A stretch of DNA of 27,500 bases from Botryococcus braunii (lineage: Eukaryota; Chlorophyta; Trebouxiophyceae), in the NCBI GenBank assembly GCA_002005505.1, contig KV908463.1:76637-104136 (forward strand), given 5' to 3'. A model generated the notes under the pieces. It did not search any database. It was not told the origin of the DNA and saw only the letters and a list, made by a program, of their open reading frames with translations. The position numbers and the translations under genes were made by a program. Below, one piece after another: positions 9,501 to 27,500 of this stretch; within the stretch, counting starts at the first letter, position 1; each line of letters opens with the position of its first letter.

Positions 9501-9677
9501 CCCAGCGGATTGTGATCACAGTCAGAAAGTATTATCGCAAAAGTTTAGTAGCAAGTTGTACGAAGCATTTTGCAAAAGTTTTGAAGGCGCTATGTGAGGG
9601 TGAACGGATGGCGCACATGCTTCTCACGTGTTGAGACCGGACTACTTGCGTTAACATCATTTGTTCGTGGGAGGTGC
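9501..9677 (+). promoter_or_regulatory. Short 5' flank of the RecN gene
   Basis: Only about 180 bp separate the apparent 5' end of the antisense LINE from the likely RecN start codon. The RecN promoter and 5' untranslated region must lie here or within the LINE. No TATA box or other recognised element is evident. Confidence 0.3.
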
Positions 9678-19821
<10,144 letters not shown>

Positions 19822-19934
19822 GCGAGTGCTCCTTCAGGATCCCCAGGGCCCCAGGGCCTCAGCTTTGAAGCCCGCAGTCGAGAGACTGCTGGCGAGTGGC
19901 CAAGCGTGAATTAGCAGAGTGTGGGTGTAAACAG

Positions 19935-20250
19935 GAGCACAGCTTGGAAGAGGGAGAGAAGGGGGACTGGGAAGGATGGAAAAGGGGCACAGAGAGGAAG
20001 AAGGCCGACTGTCATTGATAGAGATGGGAAGAAGGGTGAGGAGATGAGGGTGATCGGTGGGGCCCCTGGGAGAGAGACGGGGGGAAAGAGGTGAAGGGAA
20101 AGAGAGAGCTGGGGAAAGGGGCCCAGGGGGACCGGGGGGGGGTGGGAGAGGGGGGGAGATAGAGAAGTGGTGGGGGGGGGGGGGGAGAAAGTGAGGTAGG
20201 TAGGTAGGGAGAGAGGAGGGAGGGAGGGAGAGAAGGGGGGGGGTATACTT
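19935..20250 (+). repeat. Purine-rich (G/A) tract downstream of RecN
   Basis: Over about 315 bp the plus strand is mostly G and A, with runs of up to 14 G, AGGTAGGTAGGTAGG and AGGGAGGG words. It starts about 110 bp after the RecN stop codon, so its first part may be in the 3' untranslated region. The strand asymmetry is seen directly. Possible triplex, R-loop or transcription-pausing behaviour is inferred. Confidence 0.85.
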
Positions 20251-21856
20251 TTGAAGGGGGGCTGGGTTGTGCTCTTGATCTGGCTGCATTGGTTGAATTG
20301 TTTTGGTTGTTGTCAAGAGGCAAGATGTTGTATTTCATTTCAACACATAAGCATTCCCTCGAAGTGTGCTACAGCGCAGGGACTGTATGCCGAGGCTGCT
20401 CTTGGCATCCACCATGGGATGGCTTTCAACGCCACCGAGCCCTGTCATGCATGTGTTAAAAGACAACAACCTGAGGAATAATACCAAATGTTACTGAATG
20501 CCCAACATGTACATATCACAGCGCTTTGCCTGAACCACCTGATCAGCGACATATATATCAGCATGGTGAGATGTTCGAGTCCTGCAGTGCACGTGCACTT
20601 CTGCATACATTCTCCGCAATGCGTCTAGATGGTGGATAGGAGCACATCGGACGAAGACGACATGCGTACCTGTCGGGAACTGCCGGATGCACTAAGCTGC
20701 TGAGGTGGCGGCAGAAGCTGAGTCAGCACATACACATATGTACGACGATTGGATACAGAGCCCAAATAATTACCACCTTAAGTTACGGAGGGAAAGCTGG
20801 GAGATGGCAGGAGGGTGGCAGCACCATTGCTGCAAGGACGTCCCTATAAGTTGAGCTGCACAGTATAACGGTCCTGGGAGCCAGCATGGCAGGTCCGATG
20901 AAAAATCATTGAGATCTGCTGTTATGCTCATTAAGGAACAACGAACGATTAATAATCGCTCGTTGGGATTGTAGATTAACTGGTAAGATTGTTATTAATG
21001 TGTCTATAGTGTACATGAGTCTTCCACCTTTGGTTCGTCAAAGCTAGCGCTGCATATGCTTCACATTTAAGCCTAAATCAAGTTGGCAAAAGCTAGAGCC
21101 GTGTGCATGGAGTACGTTCCGTCAGAGCTTTCTGAAAGAGTAAGAAGATGGGTCTTGTGCACTGGGGCGGAATGGACATTCATTGACAACATACTCAGGA
21201 CTTCGTGTCAGGTCTTGTATGGTCCGACTGAAGCAGAGCTTGAGAAGCGCATGTTGTGCTTCTTTTATGCAGAGTACTGAGACTGCCTGAACAGTCATCA
21301 GGAGTGAAAAGGATGAAAGACGGCTTTAAGAGCATACAGTGAAGTCCGCTGGCTTCGGGTCATTGCAAATGGGCAGGCAGCTCCTGGGCGTGTGATGAGC
21401 CAATTTGGCAGAATGTCGTATTGAAAGGTATTACACCCACTCCCACTGCTACTTTTAGTGACATACATCAATGATCGTCGCGACCAATTGTCAGCTGCGC
21501 TGTCTTGCTCGGGTTTGCCAGGGCCCCTCCTTATGACTTCAGACGAATGAAACACTTTACACAGACAAGCAGGCCAGCGGCACAAAGTTCCCTCGCCAAA
21601 AAGTTTGAACTACACCCGTTTTGAACGAAGAAGGTAAAGCCCTGCGTTCATCGCACTGCATCAGTCACTGTCCATCTTACACGACATTGAGCAATCCAAC
21701 AAAGCTGAGCTAATGCTGCAGCCCAGAAGCAGTGAGAAAGAGTTTCAAAACAGCCATGAACAGACGTGCAAAGCAGCAGGAACTCATCGAACCCAGAAGA
21801 AAGCAATTCAAGACACATGCTAGCTACTATAGTCACTCCCACGTCAGTTGATTGTT
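20251..21856. other. Intergenic stretch without a recognisable gene
   Basis: No conserved protein, RNA gene or microsatellite is evident. A 65-residue plus-strand frame at 21083-21280 (LCTGAEWTFIDNIL within) has mildly coding-like character but nothing to support it. An imperfect hairpin near 20938-20965 (AACGAACGATTA pairing with TAATCGCTCGTT) is the only structure seen. Confidence 0.4.
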
Positions 21857-21892
21857 CACTTGTTAGGAACCAGTACTGGTTCCTAACAAGTG
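21857..21892. repeat. Perfect 36-bp palindrome
   Basis: The left arm is CACTTGTTAGGAACCAGT, followed at once by its exact reverse complement with no spacer. Symmetry stops at both ends after 18 bp. The surrounding DNA is non-repetitive. Confidence 0.97.
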
Positions 21893-22062
21893 CAGCAGCT
21901 CCCTGGTCTCGCAGATTACCTTAGGAGGAGCGCACGGTGCCTATCTACATAACATCTACTGAAGTTCTGAGGAACTCCAATTGGAATCTGTCAGCGGAGA
22001 TCATGCTTGCACCACATTCTAAAACTTGTAGAAGACTCTCTCAGTATATAATGCGGGATAAA

Positions 22063-22081
22063 TAGTCCTCACCAAGGACTA
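22063..22081. repeat. Short hairpin
   Basis: TAGTCCT and AGGACTA arms (7 bp each) flank the loop CACCA, 12 bp before the AT-centred palindrome pair. Confidence 0.85.
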
Positions 22082-22092
22082 CTATATAGGTC

Positions 22093-22154
22093 GTGTACCA
22101 TATATATATGGTACACTCTGGTCGTGTACCATATATATATGGTACACGACCAGA
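22093..22154. repeat. Two abutting AT-centred palindromes (24 and 38 bp)
   Basis: Palindrome 1 (22093-22116) has the arm GTGTACCATATA. Palindrome 2 (22117-22154) has the arm TCTGGTCGTGTACCATATA, which contains the first arm. The word GGTCGTGTACCATATATA occurs twice on the plus strand (from 22089 and 22120), 31 bp apart, so the pair looks like a tandem duplication of one palindrome. Confidence 0.97.
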
Positions 22155-22599
22155 CTTCAACAGGGGTCAAGAAGTCGTATGCGCACTAGATTCTCAATTG
22201 CATGGATTAACTTCCTCGCAACCCTGTCAGGTTCTTTGCAAGAATGTCAAAACAGTGCAGAAGCGTCTTGGGCTGTATTACGACAGCTGCGTGTGTTGAT
22301 CACCATGATCAAAACTTGCGCACCGTAATTACTCACTACTTTCTTGTGCCAGGGCTGTGTAAAGCTGCCGTTGGCTTGATCTCTACCTAAAACCACGCAG
22401 GCATGTAAGGTACCGTTCGGCCCCTAGTACTTTAATCAATAGTGATGGCTAGAATTAAGCGTAACCATCTTGTCGAAATGATTTACACCATTCTGTAGAA
22501 AAGACCGGCCCGAAGGGAGGGGAGAGAACTAATAGGCACAGGCCTGGCCGCGTGGACAGTCCGCCAACAATAAAACCTTTTCTTTACACTTTTTCTAGC

Positions 22600-22679
22600 A
22601 GATCCTAAAAACATTTTTAGGATCTAGTAGATCCTAAAAGGATTTTTAGGATTCTGATGCGTATTAATACGCATCAGAA
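22600..22679. repeat. Cluster of three adjacent inverted repeats
   Basis: The first hairpin, 22600-22625, has AGATCCTAAAAA arms with the loop CA. The second, 22631-22652, has ATCCTAAAA arms with the loop GGAT and is a diverged copy of the first. The third, 22652-22679, is a perfect 28-bp palindrome with the arm TTCTGATGCGTATT. The 80-bp block is almost entirely self-complementary. A double hairpin like this could be a bidirectional terminator or a folded RNA, but no adjacent gene supports that. Confidence 0.95.
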
Positions 22680-23516
22680 ATGCTCACCGCACCATAGTAT
22701 GGATTTGTAACCTGAAGGTATTGCATATCAATATTGTGAGAGAACGACTCTCAACTTGAAGGCGGATGATGAGAGGGGGTGCAATAACAAATCAATACCG
22801 GAAACATACTACTCCAACCTACAGGTTGAGCCCTGCTCCGGTGAGTGACACACTCACTGCAGATCGCATGACACATGATCACCCGCCTTCATTTCAATAC
22901 ACACATGTGCAACCGTAATTTCCTCCTGTGGCCATGGGGCTCCCCGTGGTAACATGTGCTTCGACACTGGTTGAAGTCAATGAGAACGCCCTAAACCGTG
23001 AATTGAGGGTCTCATGCACTGGGGTCCTCAACGCTACTTAGCATCCCTTCTGGTCACCAATTTGAGCAACGCCAGTGTGTAGCCATTATCTGAAACATCT
23101 GCGTTGATCAGCAACGCTAAAACATGAGCCATTTTCAAGCATTAACAATTAATCAACCTATGCCGCATGCAGTATGCTTTGTCAGCCAGACTGGCCTCGA
23201 GAAATCTTGACTTCCATCCATCGAGAATGTTGAGTACCAGGTGCACCAGATCCATGGACCCACTAGTAGTGTCAACGCCCCCTTTGTTCTGGTTTCCTGT
23301 ACGATAGACATATCAGCATTGGGGGCATTTTTCTGATCAACTCACAAACGCCTTGAATCCTGATTACTTTGGAAATCTATTAGTAATGGACGCAGTGGCT
23401 GAGGTCGGACATCAACTTACCATTTAGGCCCAGACTGCGTGCTTCACGGCTTCTCTGTAAATGTGCCAACGTAGTGCCAATGTGCCAATGTGCCGGTCCT
23501 TTAAAGACCAAGGCAA
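22680..23516. other. Intergenic stretch without a recognisable gene
   Basis: Composition is balanced, and I see no microsatellite, coding exon or RNA gene that I can support. Confidence 0.4.
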
Positions 23517-23846
23517 ATGGCGGGCCAAGAGCAGACAAAAGCACGTGGAGTCCCTCTATGCAAACCAGTTAATCTTATATACGAAAAGGACGTGGTAGTG
23601 ACTGGACCAGTTTCCTGCATGAACGGTTTTAAGCTTTCCATTCACCATGTATCAGCAGGGACTGGGCAACACCCTGAACTCATACCAGAATACAATCTTT
23701 ATACAATGTATCCAACAACGCTGTGCCCGTTAACGGGCACATGGAACCTTTATAGAGTTTCAAAACCCAAGACTAAACCCTCACAACTCTTTTGGCTCCA
23801 GTTCCGAACAACTAGCACTCAAACATACCACTCTGCAGGACTGTAA
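23517..23846 (+). CDS. Weak hypothetical ORF, 109 codons
   Basis: An ATG-initiated frame (MAGQEQTKARGVPLCKP onward) ends at TAA 23846. It could be chance: no family is recognised, no neighbouring exon supports it, and it contains a perfect 20-bp palindrome (23722-23741). Listed only because it is the longest ATG frame in the 20-25 kb gap. Confidence 0.12.
   Translation: MAGQEQTKARGVPLCKPVNLIYEKDVVVTGPVSCMNGFKLSIHHVSAGTGQHPELIPEYNLYTMYPTTLCPLTGTWNLYRVSKPKTKPSQLFWLQFRTTSTQTYHSAGL
23722..23741. repeat. Perfect 20-bp palindrome
   Basis: TGTGCCCGTTAACGGGCACA is exactly self-complementary and lies about 1.04 kb beyond the 22.6-kb hairpin cluster. Confidence 0.95.
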
Positions 23847-25125
23847 TGCCGAAAATGGTACCGCGCCAACCTCCAAACATCCCGGTAGATGCTATAACGC
23901 CCGTGTGCCAACAGGGGCGACCGCATCATATTACCGTTAACTGCGGACACAGACCATGCCTTCCCAAAAAGCAGAAGGGAAAGTCGCGTTGTGAACTGAA
24001 GCTGAAGCCGCTCCAAAGGGCTTCATCCCTCTGCGGCATCATATGTACTAGGTCCGACAGTCCAAAGGGCATTCATAGCTCATAGCCTTTGAGCACACAA
24101 AGCAGTGGGCAAGATGTAGTAAGACAATTTGTCTAAATAAGCTTAAATCGTCTTAGCAAAGTACTGCGAGCTGGCTCGGACATGTTATGTCTTGCGCATA
24201 TCTGACATATAGCTATAGTTCATTTTAGACAACACACACGCTTTCAAGGCAGTTATCCCTTATACTAGCAAGACAAAGTATGTATCATGACGCGTTGTTG
24301 CCACCCCATCTGTAAGTGTTAACAGCAGGCCTGGTTTCCTAGGATTGCCGTGGAGGATCTATAATCTGGATCTCTGCTGCTAAGGAGAAGATATTGCGCC
24401 AAAAGAAGCTTCTACTATGTCCTGAAAGCAAGGCACAACCTTCACCCGACGTCTAATTTTGAACACCGTCAACGTCATGCACCCCATGCGAAGGTGGGGT
24501 GCGTTGGGTATGAACCTCATCTCTTGGCAAACTCACCCATACTGTACATTTCAGTTCCCAGTAAATGCTCTTATGCATGTAATCAATGCATTTACCACAC
24601 CTAAAGACAGCTTTGCAGATGATGCTCTGCAAAGGGGCAGCCCTGCCCATAAGCCATAGATTACTTATTCCTCAAACAGCAGAGCTGCCCGCCCGCACAC
24701 TCCAAAACTACAACTGATGGCAATATCAACCAGATTCCAGAACGAACAAGCGGGTTCCAGCATGAATTCCAAGCAGAGCTGGACTGGGCCCGAGGCATCA
24801 CCCTTCAACAACTGCTGCTTGTCTTCCAGCCAGAAGCGACTTCATACCCTCCTTGTCTTCCAGCCAGTAGCGACTTCATACCCTCCTTGAGCACGGAATA
24901 CAATGCAAGCCGTTCATTGCAGAAATGCTTTGAAGTATTGAAGCAAGACGGCACAAACACATTCTGCTGTGTACCCTCATAAAAGGAACAGGCAGTGTAC
25001 CAGGGGGCAATGCCGACAACATACCCGACAACAGTGAAACATCTGTGTACCAAAAAAAGGGTATTAACGCTGTTCAGCTCTTAAATCAATGCCACAATTG
25101 ACAAACAGAAGAAGCATATGTGACT
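23847..25125. other. Intergenic stretch, 3' flank of the nucleoside hydrolase gene
   Basis: Apart from the 34-bp duplication at 24818-24885 and an imperfect hairpin near 24561-24597 (GTAAATGC against GCATTTAC), I see no feature. The right part probably includes the 3' untranslated region of the minus-strand nucleoside hydrolase. Confidence 0.4.
24818..24885. repeat. 34-bp tandem duplication
   Basis: Two copies of a 34-bp unit beginning CTTGTCTTCCAGCCAG, at 24818-24851 and 24852-24885, differ at one base (A to T at the position after CCAG). This looks like a recent slippage or duplication event. Confidence 0.95.
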
Positions 25126-26999
25126 TTAGGAAAGGCTTGCATCGAGCATCCGCTTGAAGACATCCTTATCTACTTTAGTGACAAGGCGGACATTGCAGGG
25201 ACATCGCAAAGAGGCTTCCCAGTCAAAGACGCAAGCTCCTCGTGTGAGGTGACCATGAAGTTCGACATCACAGTACACGTCCATCTCCCCGGTCACAAGC
25301 TCCTTGCCATTGCAAGCCGCTGCAACAGCTATTGGGTCACATGCCACCCAGGACATATCCCGCTGGGTGCTTTTCTGGTACTTGATGCTGTCTGCCATGG
25401 CTGCAGCCATAAACTTTGCAGCTGGAGTGTCCCTTGCCAGCCAGTTGTGTACCCAGTCCCATTCCAAACCATGCGTTATGGTACATTCCCATGAAATCAA
25501 CACCTGGCCAGCATGATGAATGAGTAATTCAGATCACAGTACCTTAACCTTACTGAATTGCGGCCACCACCACCGCTCATACACCACAATAAAGACAACA
25601 TTGCTGACAAGATTTACAAAAAGTTGCAACTTCTGAGTCAAAATGTTTTGCTGAGGAAAAGACAACATTGCTGATTGATAACCTGGTATTACGTAGTAAA
25701 ATAGGGTTTGGGTTCCATTCCACCACACGCCTGCAATCAGAAACAACAATAACCATGGCTTTCAACTGTTTGCGACAACTGAACATGGCAATTTTTGGGT
25801 CAGCTCCAGAGCGAGGCACTTAGGTCTCCGCCAGCAGGTTACACAAGTTTGGAATTCTGAGGGATGTCCCATCTGGGAAAGAGACAGAAGAAATCATACC
25901 AGGCGGGAAAACTTCAGAAGGACCAAATGGGCGGCTTCAGGGTCACAATGAAAGTTGAATTCTGCTGAGGGAGTTATGTTCCCACGTGCTTCAGCACCTC
26001 CCATTATGTATACCTCTTTTATCATTGATGGCAATGACGCGTCTAGTTTACAGGCCAAAGCCAGGTTAGTCAATGGCCCAGTTGCTGCAATTACAAGATC
26101 ACCGTTGAATTCTCTAGCCGCCTCCATCAGCTTCAAAACGCCAAATTCTGCAATTTAATTCCCGCCTCAACACTTTCCTTCTTGAGAATCATTCATCAGA
26201 CAGGAGCTCCTGCCTCGAGAATCAAGGTAATTAAGACAAACATTGTACACCCAGTCAATCAAAGCATGGCAAGAAGACATACAAGCCCTCTGAAAGAAGC
26301 TATTGTTGTAAGACACACGTGTGCCAGGATTCCCAGATAGACACCTAGCGACAGGCCAAGAGTATCAGCATTGCTCAAGACTTGTGTAACCCTGTCTGCC
26401 ATATTTGAGCAGTATCCTTTGCACTGAATGAACTCATTTAGTGCCGGAATGAGGCCTGAGATAGATATGGCCGGGCTTGACATTTACAGACACTCAAACG
26501 ACAGAAAGAGTTCCAAGACAGACTGGAAACAGTGAGTGGACAAAGGCATACCTGGGCCAGGTTTGGCCAGAATTGTGTCCACAGCAGGATCCACCAAAGG
26601 TACATCCCCCAGACCATCCTGACCATGAAACTGCCCCAAACCCCAAACCCAAGCCAGATGCTTTAACCAAGACCTTGCAAAGGCAAGTTAAAGTGGTTGC
26701 CCCATTGATTTTGCATCTAATTTACAGTAAAAATGCATGCACATTATATTACACTTGGACGAAATGAAGGCCTAGTGCAAATTGTGCCATCTACACATGC
26801 AAAGTTGGACCCACACACTTTCAGGGTGGGGTGTCAATGTCAGCCCACTTTCAAAACAACTGTCAACAACATCACTATCCATTTGAGGAAATACACGCAT
26901 GCAGCCTTTGCTAATGTTGTTTGGACACTTACAAATGAGGCATCCTTTGCTCTTCCGAGGAGTGGCTCCTCAGCTCCAATGTAGAAAGGTATGTCCATT
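25126..26999 (-). CDS. Inosine/uridine-preferring nucleoside hydrolase, 3' exons (5' end not found)
   Basis: Nucleoside hydrolases cleave the N-glycosidic bond of ribonucleosides in salvage. Minus-strand exons: 26999-26933 (MDIPFYIGAEEPLLGRAKD, GTAAGT donor), 26630-26552 (FHGQDGLGDVPLVDP), 26147-25900 and 25503-25126 (TAA). The third exon carries LVIAATGPLTNLALA, EVYIMGGAEARGNITP and AEFNFHCDPEAAHLVL, the family's GPLTN, MGG and EFN..DPEAA motifs. The last carries LISWECTITHGLEWDW and DPIAVAAACNGKELVTG. Phases are consistent (0, 1, 0). A further exon at 26455-26345 (GLIPALNEFIQC through NADTLGLSL) also keeps frame, but would insert 37 residues not usual in the family. The N-terminal DxDxxxDD metal site is missing, so upstream exons are beyond the window or unseen in 27003-27500. 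The family HDP motif reads ACDP here, with Cys in place of His. Family assignment is firm; substrate is not. Confidence 0.92.
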
Positions 27000-27500
27000 C
27001 TGCGGAAGCCCAGAGAGGCCGGTTGGCAGAGTTTTCAGTATTACGCCCCCAAGATACTTCAGTGATTGTCTAAAGGCTGGAAATGATGACAGGCAAAGCT
27101 GAGCCGAAACGAACTTAACAATAACGCTTCTACGCCAACATCCAGTATATCAACGAGCTACTTATACAGCAAACCTGCCATTGTCTCACACCAGGAAACC
27201 GTTAGAAGTTACACTTCCGCTCTCCACGTGCAAGAATGCAGAAAACGTTCACATTTTAGTGGCCAGACAGAAGTTTATAGAGAACCTTGCCTTCCTCCAC
27301 ATGGCCATTTCAGAATTGCATTATTTCCCCCCAACGCCACAGCAGTTCAACCTCTATCTTTTGTCTCATGCTTTTCATAGATTAGCCAGCAAGCTGATCC
27401 GCAATACGAGTCTTACAAACAAACCTAAAACTGGTGTACAAATATAGAGGCAGTGTTCCAAGCCTCACAAAAACATGCCCTTCTGCTCCCCTGTCACTTA
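27000..27500. other. Probable intron of the nucleoside hydrolase gene
   Basis: This is immediately upstream (minus strand) of the first recognised nucleoside hydrolase exon, whose acceptor reads CTTCCGCAG. The expected preceding exon (DxDxxxDD and the GN.....N.L region) is not visible in any minus-strand frame, so I take this as intron running out of the window. An 88-codon plus-strand frame at 27181-27447 has no support. Confidence 0.45.

Noticed and set aside
20560..20600. Possible tRNA T-loop (GTTCGAGTCC)
   Set aside because: The flanking bases do not form a T-stem, and there is no acceptor or D arm in the right place.
20251..25125. Whole gap as an organelle DNA insertion
   Set aside because: The palindromes are suggestive, but I see no organellar gene, rRNA or tRNA, so I keep this only as a hypothesis to test.
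25120..25494. A 124-residue plus-strand frame opposite the nucleoside hydrolase
   Set aside because: It is an antisense shadow of the last nucleoside hydrolase exon, which carries the conserved family motifs.

Overview
This is nuclear DNA from an intron-rich eukaryote, not bacterial DNA. Genes read only as short exons joined across GT-AG introns, and there is a degenerate APE-type LINE and a heavy load of dinucleotide microsatellites. A RecN-type DNA repair ATPase with a probable organelle-targeting leader and a small RRM/RS protein suggest the green lineage, most likely an alga. That is an inference; I cannot name the species.

Layout. (1) 208-1230, minus: a four-exon gene for a small secreted protein I do not recognise. 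(2) 1639-3535, plus: a six-exon gene for a 119-residue SR-like splicing factor, divergent from the first gene across a 408-bp shared promoter region. (3) About 3988-5430, minus: coding-like exons of an unrecognised, apparently extracytoplasmic protein, with a (GT)35 tract beside its 3' end. (4) About 5777-9500, minus: a LINE whose reverse transcriptase ORF (1001 codons) is intact, while its endonuclease half has one stop codon and one frameshift. (5) 9678-19821, plus: a complete RecN-family gene. I could reconstruct 12 exons with matching splice phases (predicted 817 residues), covering Walker A, the LVDMNGQN region, the coiled-coil arms, the ABC signature, Walker B and the H-loop. Ten of its eleven introns carry microsatellites, minisatellites or other repeats. 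(6) 19822-25125: mostly non-coding, with a purine-rich tract after RecN and, at 21.8-23.8 kb, a cluster of perfect or near-perfect palindromes. (7) 25126-26999, minus: the 3' exons of an inosine/uridine-preferring nucleoside hydrolase. Its 5' exons, with the N-terminal DxDxxxDD metal site, were not found before the window edge.

The genes do not form a pathway. They are an RNA-processing factor, a DNA repair ATPase, a nucleoside salvage enzyme and two unknown secreted-type proteins, as expected of ordinary eukaryotic neighbours. The most unusual signals are structural: the concentration of simple repeats in one gene, a (CA)28C(CG)11(TG)28 palindrome in a RecN intron, G-rich sequence before many 3' splice sites, and the palindrome cluster. 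Exon limits come from reading splice sites and frame by eye, with no transcript evidence.
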